Origin: Thorsellia kenyensis
GTDB taxonomy: Bacteria; Pseudomonadota; Gammaproteobacteria; Enterobacterales; Thorselliaceae
NCBI RefSeq assembly: GCF_042432445.1
Contig: NZ_JBHLXE010000076.1
Coordinates: forward strand, 26,315-90,314
Length of the DNA stretch: 64,000 bases
Direction: 5' to 3'
Shown here: piece after piece, positions 35,112 to 44,002 of the stretch
How positions within the stretch are numbered: position 1 is the first letter of the stretch
Layout: the number at the start of each line of letters is the position of its first letter
Position numbers and translations under genes: made by a program
Notes under the pieces: generated by a model
Database searches by the model: none
What the model was told of the DNA's origin: nothing
What the model saw: the letters and a program-made list of their open reading frames with translations, nothing else

Positions 35112-36632
35112 TCAGTTGAAACTAATGGAATCAAGTGTGAAGTTAAAGGTCACTTGTATTCCTTTAGTTGGTTTTTTCTCATATATCCAGTTTTTTAAAG
35201 CACGCTTCACTTCTTTATCAAACTCTTTAGGATGACTTGATTCAATTATCTGAATATTTTCAAGCTTTCCACTGGCATTCACATCAAATCTAACGACAAC
35301 CTTTCCTGTGATCCCTAAATTGGCCGCCCGAGACGGATATGCGGGATTCATTCGTTTCACCGGTTTTGCAGCGATATTTGATAAATCTGCAGTGGGTTTG
35401 TTAGCGTTAAAAGTATTAGTAGTTAAGCTGTATTCATTGCGTAGAGTTTGTGATTGATTCTTTTCACTTGAATTTAAAACTGGTGTTGTATTTTTCTTAG
35501 CACTAGTTTTAAATTGATTTACTTCTTTTACTTCTTTTACTTCTTTTACTTCTTTTACTTCTTTTACTTCTTTTACTTCTATTTTTTTATTTGATTTTTG
35601 TTTGGCCACAATTTTTTCAGAATTAGTTTTCTGCTCTTGACCGTTTGAAGTAGTGGGTGTTTGTATACGTTTATCTATTTGGTTATTGGTTTTTTTATCT
35701 ATTGTGTTTTGTTCAAGTGCTGAATTTTCAGTAGATTGAAATGCCTTCTTTACTTGCGAGGGAATTGTAGGCGAATTGTCTAATGAATTTTTTGAACTGG
35801 GTAATAAATTACTAGAGGCATCTTGTGACTGTTTTTTATCGATTGAGACTTCTTTTTGTTGAAGTAAGTCCCTTGAAGCCAAGTGGTTTTCATCATTAAT
35901 CACTTTAACTATATCTGTTGGAGTAGGAGACCTATTTGAGCTTTTATTCTGTGCGTTTGCAGATTGATTGTTAGTATTAGAAAGATCTTTCACAATATCT
36001 GGTGTTGGGGTAAATTTTTTTACGTGTAAGTCTATAGCCACTTTATCTTCTATTGTATCTTGTATTGCATCTTGGTCTAACAATTGAATGCTCTGATACA
36101 CTTCTTGACTCACAGAAACTTTATTTTCTTGTAGTACATTCATGGAATTTGTGTCTATCATAACAACATCCATAAGCACTTGATTTTCATTGTCCTGAGA
36201 AGTAAACAGGGGATTAAGAAGATAGACAGCTAATACCATGAACGCAGCGATGGCGCCATGAAGTGCTAAAGAAGTCACAATAGATTGTTTAAAATATTTT
36301 AGAATTCTAGAAGTTTTTGATGTTGGTAAAGATCCTTCTTCACCCAAATCACACTTAATTAAATTATGAGTATTAAGCAGAGGCATCTGAATGGGTGAGG
36401 TAATATTTTCTTTTGTCTCATCCACAATTTTTAAGCACTGATTTGAGATTCTACAAGTTCTATTATCACACAGTTCAAAACAGTTATTTGTAGGATCAAA
36501 AGAATGACCAGAAGTCAGCCGTATAAGTCTATTTTTTTTACTTAACGTTGCATCTAAAGCCTTCTCAGTACTCACATTGAGTATATCTGAGTCAACAATT
36601 GTAACCTCTATCCTTTCGTGGTTTTTTTTCAT
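35112..36632 (-). CDS. tonB: TonB energy transducer with long cytoplasmic N-terminus
   Basis: TonB passes proton-motive energy from ExbB/ExbD to outer-membrane receptors. The C-terminal domain (about 425-506) is clear: MNPAYPSRAANLGITGKVVV and IQIIESSHPKEFDKEVKRALKNW. The single membrane segment is at about 117-143 and keeps the functional Ser121-x3-His125 pair (Ser16/His20 in E. coli). Unusually, about 115 residues precede it, with a cysteine cluster C51-x3-C55-x4-C60-x5-C66. The periplasmic linker is long, Lys/Ser/Asn/Gln-rich rather than Pro-rich, and contains seven EVK-type repeats. It begins one base after the hmuV stop with GAGG overlapping the hmuV end, so it is the last gene of the heme operon. 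exbB/exbD are not in the window. Confidence 0.93.
   Translation of the reverse strand: MKKNHERIEVTIVDSDILNVSTEKALDATLSKKNRLIRLTSGHSFDPTNNCFELCDNRTCRISNQCLKIVDETKENITSPIQMPLLNTHNLIKCDLGEEGSLPTSKTSRILKYFKQSIVTSLALHGAIAAFMVLAVYLLNPLFTSQDNENQVLMDVVMIDTNSMNVLQENKVSVSQEVYQSIQLLDQDAIQDTIEDKVAIDLHVKKFTPTPDIVKDLSNTNNQSANAQNKSSNRSPTPTDIVKVINDENHLASRDLLQQKEVSIDKKQSQDASSNLLPSSKNSLDNSPTIPSQVKKAFQSTENSALEQNTIDKKTNNQIDKRIQTPTTSNGQEQKTNSEKIVAKQKSNKKIEVKEVKEVKEVKEVKEVKEVNQFKTSAKKNTTPVLNSSEKNQSQTLRNEYSLTTNTFNANKPTADLSNIAAKPVKRMNPAYPSRAANLGITGKVVVRFDVNASGKLENIQIIESSHPKEFDKEVKRALKNWIYEKKPTKGIQVTFNFTLDSISFN
35518..35580. repeat. Seven exact 9-bp repeats inside tonB
   Basis: TTTACTTCT is repeated seven times without interruption. 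On the coding strand it encodes EVK units (the last reads EVN) in the periplasmic linker of TonB. Because the unit is a multiple of three, copy changes would lengthen or shorten the linker without breaking the frame. Confidence 0.97.
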
Positions 36633-36633
36633 T

Positions 36634-37443
36634 TTAGGGCCTCAAATAAATTTGAGGTGTAGTTATGGCTAGTGGGTGATAATGAATGCCACCATCAAGG
36701 TTATACCAATTTAAGAAATCGGAATGCGTCATGACAGTGTTAGGTGAGCCTTGTATTAGTATTTTTCCTTCTTTGAGAACATATAATCTATCTGCATATA
36801 AAGCAGCAAGATTGACGTCATGCAAGATGGCGCAAACGGCTATATTCTTTTCTACTGAAAGTTGTTTTATCAATTTTAACAGATGCTGCTGGAAGTAAAG
36901 ATCAAGAGCAGACGTAGGTTCATCTAAAAAAATACCTGTTCCCTCTTGGCTATTGTCCCATATTTGATACAGGGTTCTGGCGAGTAAGACTCTTTGTTTT
37001 TCTCCTCCAGAGAGGGCAGCCACATCTCTATTTAATAGGGATGTGCACTCAGTCATTTCTAATATTTGGCAAAGTGTATCATCTGCTAAATAATGACTAT
37101 TATTCGTTGATTGCGTAAGCAAACTTGATGGTTGTGGCTTTGCAAAAGTAATAATATCAAAAACGCTTAGGTTGATATCAAGAGAAATTTGTTGTTGCAT
37201 TACAGCTCTTTTTTCTGCCAGTAGTTCAATTGAATAGGAGCCTAGTTTTTTTTGTTGCAGGAATATCTCTCCTGAAGTGGGTGTTAAAAAGCCCGTTAAG
37301 GTGCGCAATAAAGTAGATTTTCCTGCGCCATTTGGTCCTAAAATCACTACAAATTCACCAAGCGCAAGTTCAAAATCGATACCTGATAAGATTTCTCTAT
37401 TACGTGTTCTGTAACATATATTTGTGGCTGTTAAGTAGTACAT
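36634..37443 (-). CDS. hmuV: Heme ABC transporter ATP-binding protein HmuV
   Basis: HmuV hydrolyses ATP to drive heme import through HmuU. The 269-residue ATPase has Walker A GPNGAGKST at 36-44, the Q-loop MQQQ near 82, the ABC signature LSGGEKQ at 144-150, Walker B IFLDEP at 171-176 and the switch His in ILHDVNLAALYADR. The order receptor-hmuS-hmuT-hmuU-hmuV is the classical heme operon. It starts 56 bases after hmuU and is coupled to tonB by a one-base gap. Confidence 0.95.
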   Translation of the reverse strand: MYYLTATNICYRTRNREILSGIDFELALGEFVVILGPNGAGKSTLLRTLTGFLTPTSGEIFLQQKKLGSYSIELLAEKRAVMQQQISLDINLSVFDIITFAKPQPSSLLTQSTNNSHYLADDTLCQILEMTECTSLLNRDVAALSGGEKQRVLLARTLYQIWDNSQEGTGIFLDEPTSALDLYFQQHLLKLIKQLSVEKNIAVCAILHDVNLAALYADRLYVLKEGKILIQGSPNTVMTHSDFLNWYNLDGGIHYHPLAITTPQIYLRP

Positions 37444-37499
37444 AGTGAATAACTGTTCTCAGTAAAATAGGCTAATAAGTTTTAGTTGAATGAATTAAG

Positions 37500-38555
37500 T
37501 TAAAAATGTGCCGTTTTGACTTTCATAATTAAATAAACAAAATAAGGTCCGCCGACAAGGCTTGTTATTATTCCTACAGGCATTTCTGCTGGAATAACCA
37601 CTGTTCTTGCCAAGGTATCTGCTACAAGTAAAAAAAGGCCTCCTCCAAGTAATGTTGCGGGAAATAAAAAACGATTATCCGCACTGATTTGCATTCTCAT
37701 AAGATGAGGAATGACTAATCCAATAAAACCAATAATACCAGTTAAGGAAACGCTTATACCAGTAAGTAAGGAAACTAAACCTAGAAGCTGCCATTGCGTT
37801 CTTTTTACATTAATACCCATATAAAAAGCTTGTTCATGACCTAGCTGCATGAGATTGAGTGCTTTAGTGTATTTAAGACTAAGAAGCATGATAGGAATAA
37901 TGATAATAGCGGCTGTACTTAGGCTATGCCAATTTGCAGTGCCCAAAGAACCCATTGTCCAGAGGGTAAACTGTCTGAGTTGATTATCTGTGCTGAGATA
38001 GGTAAAAACACCCATCGCTCCACCATTAATTGCATTTATGGCAATCCCTAGCAGTAAAAGATGAAGTAGAGTAGTGCGTTTTTTTATGGAAAATAGTAAT
38101 AAAATTGAGGCAACAGTCATTCCTCCCACAAAAGAAGCCCCAACAATTAAGTATTGGGTGATAAACTGTAGAGTAGAAGGGGAAAGAGAATACAATTGTT
38201 GCGTTAAAAGTGGCATAAGTAGAATCGTAATACCTACCATTAACGCTGAACCACTGCTTATTCCGAGTAGTCCAGGATCTGCCAGTGGATTTTTGAAAAG
38301 TCCTTGTAAAATTGTCCCACTTAGAGCAAGTGAAGCACCAATAAGTAGAGCAAGAAGAACTCTTGGCAATCTGATATCTAGCCAAATTTTAAAAAGATAG
38401 TTATCTATTTCACCTTGCATTAGCTTAAAAATATTAATTGGTAATGCACCTAGCTGAGAGGCAATGATAGTTGAGATAATGGTGATAAGAAGCAACAAAG
38501 ATAAATACATTCCCGTTCTTTTTTTTATTAATTTGATAGGAGTTATATCAGGCAT
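37500..38555 (-). CDS. hmuU: Heme ABC transporter permease HmuU
   Basis: A FecCD/BtuC-type permease of 351 residues with about ten membrane helices. Diagnostic parts are IRLPRVLLALLIGASLALSGTILQGLFKNPLADPGLLG, the ATPase-coupling LGISSGSALMVG region, GGAMGVFTYLSTDNQLRQFTLWTMGSLG, and GIIGFIGLVIPHLMRM near residue 275. It forms the inner-membrane channel for heme with HmuV as ATPase. No strong ribosome-binding site precedes the ATG at 38555, and 179 bases containing a hairpin separate it from hmuT, unlike the other tight junctions of the operon. Confidence 0.94.
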   Translation of the reverse strand: MPDITPIKLIKKRTGMYLSLLLLITIISTIIASQLGALPINIFKLMQGEIDNYLFKIWLDIRLPRVLLALLIGASLALSGTILQGLFKNPLADPGLLGISSGSALMVGITILLMPLLTQQLYSLSPSTLQFITQYLIVGASFVGGMTVASILLLFSIKKRTTLLHLLLLGIAINAINGGAMGVFTYLSTDNQLRQFTLWTMGSLGTANWHSLSTAAIIIIPIMLLSLKYTKALNLMQLGHEQAFYMGINVKRTQWQLLGLVSLLTGISVSLTGIIGFIGLVIPHLMRMQISADNRFLFPATLLGGGLFLLVADTLARTVVIPAEMPVGIITSLVGGPYFVYLIMKVKTAHF

Positions 38556-38651
38556 AGATTAGTTTTTTTATCAGAGTCAAAAGAATAAAGTTCAGAGAAC
38601 GATAGTTATACTTCAACGGTCATTTTGATTATTCGTTTATTATCGCAAATT

Positions 38652-38689
38652 ACTTTGAGTATTACGAGTTTTTACGTACTACTCAAAGT
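38652..38689 (-). terminator. Hairpin between hmuT and hmuU
   Basis: ACTTTGAGTA (38652-38661) and TACTCAAAGT (38680-38689) form a perfect 10-bp stem with an 18-base loop that can fold further. It lies 46 bases past the hmuT stop. No long T run follows on the minus strand, so it may be an attenuator or an mRNA-stabilising stem rather than a terminator. Confidence 0.5.
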
Positions 38690-38734
38690 TAATGTATGAA
38701 GTTTATTAAGAAAAAGTTCCTTATTAACTATCAT

Positions 38735-39616
38735 TTATTTAATCAGTGTAGCAAGCGATTTTTTGAGAGCATTTACAGTAGCAGGAGTCTCTAAAGTAAA
38801 ACCAAGAAAACTACCATCATCAACTACTAGAAGTTGCTTATTCTTGTAAGCTGGTGTTTTATCAATGCCCGGCAATTGCCAAATTTTTTCCTCTGTTAAT
38901 TGTCTAAGTCCCTCTTTACTGACCACAATAACATCGGGCTGCATCATCGCTAAACTTTCTGAGGTGATAGGCTGATATTTTTTAATATCGCCCGCTGCAT
39001 TTTTAACACCAATAGCTTTAAATAAGCTGTCTGGGGCCGTTAATTGTCCTGCTGCACTTGGCGCATGACCATCAAACGTCAATAAAAATAGCACGTTGAT
39101 GTCTAGTGGTGTTGAGTCTATTGAGTCCAATTCACTTTGATAGGTAGCAAGGAGTTTTTTCGTTTCAACCTCTTCACTAAGCAATTCCCCTATTGTTGTG
39201 ATTTTGCTCAGCGTCCCTTCCAGCGATTTCTCGCTGGCAATTTTATGTACGGGAATGCCGAGGGCTTCAATTTGTTCAAATACCGAAGAGGGACCTGCAT
39301 CTATTGAGGTAAAGACGACAGATGGATTATTGGCAAGTATGCCCTCGGTATTTAAGAGGCGCATATAGCCAATATCTGGAAGGGACAATACTTGTTTTGG
39401 TTCTAAGCTAGTTGAGTCTCTTGCTACAATTTTATCCCCATGTCCTAAAGCATAAATAATTTCAGTAATGTCACCACCCACAGATACTATCTTGTCGTTT
39501 TGAGCGAATACATTTAAAGAAGCAAAAAAAGTCCAAGCTAAAATGCAGTACTTTGTTTTAAGTATAAAAGAGTTTAATTTTCTATCTGTTTTGCCTATTT
39601 TTTTTATTAAGCTCAT
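38735..39616 (-). CDS. hmuT: Periplasmic heme-binding protein HmuT
   Basis: HmuT captures heme in the periplasm and delivers it to HmuUV. The 293-residue precursor has a signal peptide ending near NVFAQ, then IVSVGGDITEIIYALGHGDKIVARD, a typical class III binding-protein start with the heme-binding Tyr region further on (PDIGYMRLLNTEGILANNPSVV). ATG 39616 is preferred: GAGG lies 6 bases before it; the longer frame starts with TTG at 39628. The start is one base after the hmuS stop (TAA-A-ATG), so translation is coupled. Confidence 0.94.
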   Translation of the reverse strand: MSLIKKIGKTDRKLNSFILKTKYCILAWTFFASLNVFAQNDKIVSVGGDITEIIYALGHGDKIVARDSTSLEPKQVLSLPDIGYMRLLNTEGILANNPSVVFTSIDAGPSSVFEQIEALGIPVHKIASEKSLEGTLSKITTIGELLSEEVETKKLLATYQSELDSIDSTPLDINVLFLLTFDGHAPSAAGQLTAPDSLFKAIGVKNAAGDIKKYQPITSESLAMMQPDVIVVSKEGLRQLTEEKIWQLPGIDKTPAYKNKQLLVVDDGSFLGFTLETPATVNALKKSLATLIK

Positions 39617-39617
39617 T

Positions 39618-40685
39618 TTATGCCTCAACTGATTGTGTAATTACAGGAAGGGTTTGCAATTGATTTCGCCAAATAATTTGCTCAGGAGTTCCTTCCGTTC
39701 TTTGGCCGTACATTTGTAGTATTTGAGTTCCATCTTCTGCAAAAAGCTCAAGACTGGTTACTATGCCATCTTTAGTTGGTTTTCTTGTGATCCATGCTTC
39801 TTTGACAAAATCAATGTCAATATGTAGAGTGAATTCTCTATTGAAAATATTTAACCAGCCTTTCATCATGACGACTTTTTCTAACTTGCCAGTAAAAATT
39901 TGTACACAGCCAGGGTTACTTACAAAAAACATAATTTCATTTTGCATTTTTTGAATTGACAGTAAAAAGTCATTTAATGCAGAGGGTGAAATTTGATAAG
40001 CCAAATCATCACTGACTAATTTGAAAGCCTGTTGTCTAGAAAGGGCATATTCTTTAAGTAGGCCATAAAAATCATGCACATCGTTTAAATCACGCCATTT
40101 TTGCTCAAATTGCGCAGCATCTGGAATTTGAGTTTGTTCATTGTTCTGCGCTGTAATCTTAGGAGATATTTCTAAAGGCGTAAGTTCATCAATTCTAAAC
40201 TCTTCAATAAGCTTATCATAGGCTTGTATGTCGGTTTCATCAATTGCATAGATTTTATGGATCGCTTGCCCTTGGGCATTAAATATCTGAATGCTTTTCC
40301 TTACTTTTTTTTCTAAAGATTTTGTTTCATAGGTTTCATTAAAGGCAAAGAAGTGTTGCCATTGACTGAAAAAAATTCTTAGATCAATGTCTCTTGGAGT
40401 AAGCACTAGCCCTGCATGACCATTTAAATTTAAATTATCATAGGTGCCAATTTGTTCACTCACAGCGTAGGGGTTACGAGTAATTGCTTTTAATTTGCCT
40501 ACAGGGGTCAAATGCTTAAGTAGAGTTTTAGCATCGATGTCTAATCGAGTTGTTTCAAAGCCTATGCGGATATGAGCAAGTTCAGCCTCTGATATGCCCA
40601 TTAAGTTGGCAATATCAACAGCATACTTACCAGGGTTTTGGGCCTTCAGTGTTAAATAGGTTTCATAAGAATGAGAGTTTTGCAT
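39618..40685 (-). CDS. hmuS: Heme-degrading/heme-handling protein HmuS
   Basis: HmuS/ChuS-family cytoplasmic protein of 355 residues. It binds imported heme and in several enterobacteria opens the porphyrin ring to release iron. The two structural repeats are visible: LKAQNPGKYAVDIANLMGISEAELAHIRIG with LGPVGKL-like LTPVGKLKAITRNPYAV and RDIDLRIFFSQWQHFFAF, then in the second half VSNPGCVQIFTGKLEKVVMMKGWLNIFNREFTLHID. The AAGGA site before the ATG is good. A 410-base gap upstream separates it from the receptor gene, so it may also have its own promoter. Confidence 0.93.
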   Translation of the reverse strand: MQNSHSYETYLTLKAQNPGKYAVDIANLMGISEAELAHIRIGFETTRLDIDAKTLLKHLTPVGKLKAITRNPYAVSEQIGTYDNLNLNGHAGLVLTPRDIDLRIFFSQWQHFFAFNETYETKSLEKKVRKSIQIFNAQGQAIHKIYAIDETDIQAYDKLIEEFRIDELTPLEISPKITAQNNEQTQIPDAAQFEQKWRDLNDVHDFYGLLKEYALSRQQAFKLVSDDLAYQISPSALNDFLLSIQKMQNEIMFFVSNPGCVQIFTGKLEKVVMMKGWLNIFNREFTLHIDIDFVKEAWITRKPTKDGIVTSLELFAEDGTQILQMYGQRTEGTPEQIIWRNQLQTLPVITQSVEA

Positions 40686-41095
40686 AACTATTCCTTTTGT
40701 GTGTTAGAAGTAAAATATAAATGAATCTTTTAATGATGAATGTGAATTCCAGAATAAGTAAATGAGTCGATGAACTGCCTTTATGTATATACTGTTGTTC
40801 GAACTTCACAAATCTTGTTTTTTCATGTGATAAATAGGAAACGAACAGCCCTCAAATTTAGATATTAAGTCGTATCTTTATTATCATTTTTCTCGATTTT
40901 TTCTTAAATCCCGGTCGCCATAAATCGCTTCAACTTTTTTATTGAGATTAATCTTAGTACTTTCCTTGTTATATAATTCAGTACAAAAGGCTAAATCCTT
41001 ACAAATCAAAGCAATTAAAATGCTTGTCTAGTTAAATTTTTCATTTAAAAAATCCTTTGATAGCTTTTCACATCCGTGTGAATTATGATGAAAAA
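40686..41095. other. Spacer between heme receptor gene and hmuS
   Basis: A 410-base gap inside the heme operon. A small hairpin, TTCACA/TGTGAA (41067-41082), sits just past the receptor stop. A stretch at 40873-40891 (core TATTATCATTTTT) resembles a half Fur site, about 12 of 19 positions. A second promoter for hmuSTUV-tonB may lie here, but I cannot show it. Confidence 0.4.
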
Positions 41096-43255
41096 TTAGA
41101 AACTATAGCTGGCTTTAAATTGCGCGCTTCTGTTATTACCAGGGATCCCTTGAGGTGAGTAATAGGCTTTATTAAATGCGTTATCAAGTCCAACACTCAA
41201 AAATAGATTAGGCAAAATGTCATTATTTTCATAGTTAATGTAGAAATGATTGAGTCCATATCCAGCCTGAGGCTTAGTTTCATCATTTACTCTTGTTGAT
41301 TTATCTACAAATTGACCCGTCCATGACACGCTAAATCCAGTATCTTTAACTGGGATATCAATACTGCTGCTTAGCGTATCTGGGGAGAGTGATTCAATCC
41401 AATTTTGGGTTGTATCATCGCGCCCTTTGACTCGGCTATAACTTATTTGTGAATCAAATAAATGCGTTTGATAATTAAATTGTGCTTCATAACCCCATAT
41501 AGAAGCTCTAGAGATATTCTGTGAAGTCGTCGTGCCTTTACCAAAAGGTAATCCTGGTGGAAAACCTGCAGGAGGCCTAGAGAAATTCATATTCACGACA
41601 CTTGAAATGTAATCATCAGCCTTGGTATCAAAATAGCTTGCTTTAAAGCTCATCTCATCATCGGTCAACAGTAAATCATCAAATCGAAGACCAAAGCCAT
41701 ATTCAAAGGTGCTATTTGTTTCAGGTCTTAAATTTGGATTTGGAACCCAATTGTTCGTATAAAAGGGGCCTATGCTAAAGTGTTTTGAGTCGTTATATAA
41801 TTCACTTAAAGAGGGCGCTCTAAAAGCTTCAGAGTAGGAACCATATACCATAAACCAATCAACAGGAGTTAATGAAATCCCAGCTTTTGAGGACCAATTA
41901 TTGGACTTAACTTCTGGGTAAATTGGATTTTTGGCATGGTATTCATCAAAACGAGCACCGCCAATCAGCGTAACCGGTAAATCTTTTAGTGTCACTTCAT
42001 CTTGAAGCCAGCCTGAGCTAAAATCAATTTTAGCTTTAGGGAAAACATTTTGGACCGTTTCATTTGGGGTTTGTTCTTCTCGATAAAATTCTGTACCATA
42101 AGTAAGGGTGTGAGCGGCTAATGGTAATTGTTTTAACGAAGTCTTATTTTCAAGTTTTATACCTTGTTTGGTTTGTTTTCTTTCTTCTCTTGTAGAATTT
42201 TCCAAAACATCCTGATCTATAGTTACTTTTTGGTAATAGGTTGATAAAGTTAAATCTAGCCAATCTTGAGATGTAGGTTTCAATGAATAACTGAGACTAT
42301 AGTCAGTTTGACTAGTTTTTCTATCCACGAGACTATTTTTTAAGGACTCTGGTGTTGCGGCTGGTCCTGTACCTGTTTCATTTTGCTGTGGATTTTTAGG
42401 TTGCTCAGACTCATTTTGATAATATCGTATTTGTCCTGTTAATTTTTGTCCTTCAGCTAAGTACCAGTTAGCTTTAGTCATAATATTACCAATAACTTCG
42501 TCGTTAGGTGAGGTAAAATCGGCTTGTTTTAAATTACCGCGTTCCCTTAAAACCCCAGAAAATAAGGCATCAAATTCATCTGTTTTACCGTAGAGTGTAA
42601 TTCCGCTTCCTACACTATTATCGCCTGTAGCGCCTTGAATAAAATGAGTTCCTCCAAAAGATTCACCTTCTCTTAAAAGTGAAGATGCATCCACGGTTTG
42701 ATAAGCGATCACACCACCTAAAGCGCCACTTCCATAAAGTAGTCCGCTTGAGCCTTTAACTATCTCCACTTGCTTGATGAGACTACTATCGATAAAAGTA
42801 CCATCAATATGACCTGTATCAGTCCCTTGACTTATACCATCAACCAAAAGAAGTACGCCGCGTTTATCATATCCTCTGAGCGTTATATTTTGGCCATTTG
42901 TACGTTGTGTTCCAGTGATTTGAACACTAGCATCGTTTCTCAAAAGTTGGCTTGCGGTAGTTGCATGGCGAGTCGAACCGCTATTTTCTATTACATTTAC
43001 TTGCATAGGTAAGCTAAATGTATCTCTAGCATTTCCTGTAGCTATGATAGAAATAGTCTCATTTTGCGGGGCTTGTTCTTGAGAATTTTCATTATTTTCA
43101 TTCAGAATGCTCTCATCCTCTGCCGTAGTGGGACTTTGCGAAAAACTATAAAAAGGCATCGAAATTAACCCTAGCGATATCAAAAAGTAGAGTGGTTTAA
43201 TGCGGGATTTAAAATGTGAATGTGTATAATTACGATATAAAACGCGAATTGGCAT
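41096..43255 (-). CDS. hmuR: TonB-dependent heme/hemoglobin receptor
   Basis: A 719-residue outer-membrane receptor of the hemoglobin/transferrin/lactoferrin family. After a signal peptide (about residues 21-39) come a TonB box near ETISIIA (66-72), a plug with LLLVDGISQGTDTGH and VEIVKGSSGLLYGSGALGG (163-181), and the barrel. The heme-receptor signature is complete: FRAP at 478-481, His492 and NPNL at 506-509. The barrel ends in an aromatic Phe. It imports heme using TonB, whose gene is at the far end of the same operon. GGAG lies 6 bases before the ATG. hemP is 104 bases upstream. Confidence 0.95.
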   Translation of the reverse strand: MPIRVLYRNYTHSHFKSRIKPLYFLISLGLISMPFYSFSQSPTTAEDESILNENNENSQEQAPQNETISIIATGNARDTFSLPMQVNVIENSGSTRHATTASQLLRNDASVQITGTQRTNGQNITLRGYDKRGVLLLVDGISQGTDTGHIDGTFIDSSLIKQVEIVKGSSGLLYGSGALGGVIAYQTVDASSLLREGESFGGTHFIQGATGDNSVGSGITLYGKTDEFDALFSGVLRERGNLKQADFTSPNDEVIGNIMTKANWYLAEGQKLTGQIRYYQNESEQPKNPQQNETGTGPAATPESLKNSLVDRKTSQTDYSLSYSLKPTSQDWLDLTLSTYYQKVTIDQDVLENSTREERKQTKQGIKLENKTSLKQLPLAAHTLTYGTEFYREEQTPNETVQNVFPKAKIDFSSGWLQDEVTLKDLPVTLIGGARFDEYHAKNPIYPEVKSNNWSSKAGISLTPVDWFMVYGSYSEAFRAPSLSELYNDSKHFSIGPFYTNNWVPNPNLRPETNSTFEYGFGLRFDDLLLTDDEMSFKASYFDTKADDYISSVVNMNFSRPPAGFPPGLPFGKGTTTSQNISRASIWGYEAQFNYQTHLFDSQISYSRVKGRDDTTQNWIESLSPDTLSSSIDIPVKDTGFSVSWTGQFVDKSTRVNDETKPQAGYGLNHFYINYENNDILPNLFLSVGLDNAFNKAYYSPQGIPGNNRSAQFKASYSF

Positions 43256-43359
43256 ATAAAGCTCCAGGAGTCATTGCTATCAGATTCAATTGCAAAATAA
43301 ACTTCTGGCTGCCTAGCAAAAGATTAGGTGGCTAAAGTATGATAAGTTGAACTGTTAAT

Positions 43360-43551
43360 TTATTTAGTCAAAATTAACTTACCCGCTTTGGTTTCCCTCA
43401 ACTGGTATAGGCCATTTTGATGTTGTATATAAACAATTTTATTTGATTCAAATAAACTATCACTATCGATAATTTTAGTTTGTTTAGCATCCTGCTGTGT
43501 GCCTAGCGATGTTTTATTTATTGTTTCATCTTTTGCTGAGTGCTGCGTCAT
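43360..43551 (-). CDS. hemP: Hemin uptake protein HemP
   Basis: A 63-residue protein whose C-terminus carries the HemP family motif YQLRETKAGKLILTK at 49-63. HemP proteins head heme-uptake operons; in some bacteria they regulate or are needed for heme receptor expression. The N-terminal 30 residues are polar and not conserved. The ribosome-binding site AAAGGAGG is the strongest in the operon. Two tandem Fur-like sites lie 50-92 bases upstream. Confidence 0.92.
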   Translation of the reverse strand: MTQHSAKDETINKTSLGTQQDAKQTKIIDSDSLFESNKIVYIQHQNGLYQLRETKAGKLILTK

Positions 43552-43601
43552 AACGCCTCCTTTTATAGATTAATTCATGAGTTTTAATTTTAACACTAGT
43601 T

Positions 43602-43643
43602 GCAAATAATAATCAATATCAAATGCGAATAATTATCATTAAT
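43602..43643 (-). promoter_or_regulatory. Two tandem Fur-box-like sites and promoter of the heme operon
   Basis: Against the 19-base Fur consensus, 43602-43620 (GCAAATAATAATCAATATC) matches 15 of 19 positions and 43625-43643 matches 14 of 19 on the minus strand. A plausible minus-strand promoter (TTGATT, 18 bases, TAAAAT) overlaps the site nearer hemP. Iron-replete Fur would therefore be expected to block the operon. The matches were counted by eye. Confidence 0.8.
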
Positions 43644-43912
43644 ATTAAGCTGAATTTACTATGTTGTTTATTATCAATAGGTTGTTTTTTTGAAGGTGGC
43701 GATATATTAAAAGGTGTACCTTATTACTTTAAAACATAAAAAAAAGTACTTTTAGTGTATTGATATAATAAAAAATCTGAATAGTAATCAGAATCTAATG
43801 ATCAGAAGCAAGACAAAAAAGGATAAATATTTGGTAGGGGATAACTAAGTAAAAAAAGTGCATTACATCAAAATTATTTTTGCATTAATTTAAAAGAAAA
43901 ATTGAAAAAATG

Positions 43913-43952
43913 AAACCTAAAAGCACATTATTTCTAGTGTGCTTTTAGGTTT
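43913..43952 (-). terminator. Terminator after fbp
   Basis: AAACCTAAAAGCACA (43913-43927) pairs perfectly over 15 bases with TGTGCTTTTAGGTTT (43938-43952). On the minus strand the stem is followed by CATTTTTTC. It lies 50 bases past the fbp stop, so it ends the fbp transcript before the hemP promoter region. Confidence 0.85.
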
Positions 43953-44002
43953 TACTGTCATTTGAATTAAACTATTAAATAACTAAGCAAAGTGAGGGTG
44001 AG

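Noticed and set aside
35518..35580. Regular repeats that could suggest a CRISPR array
   Set aside because: The 9-bp units are contiguous with no spacers and lie in frame in tonB.
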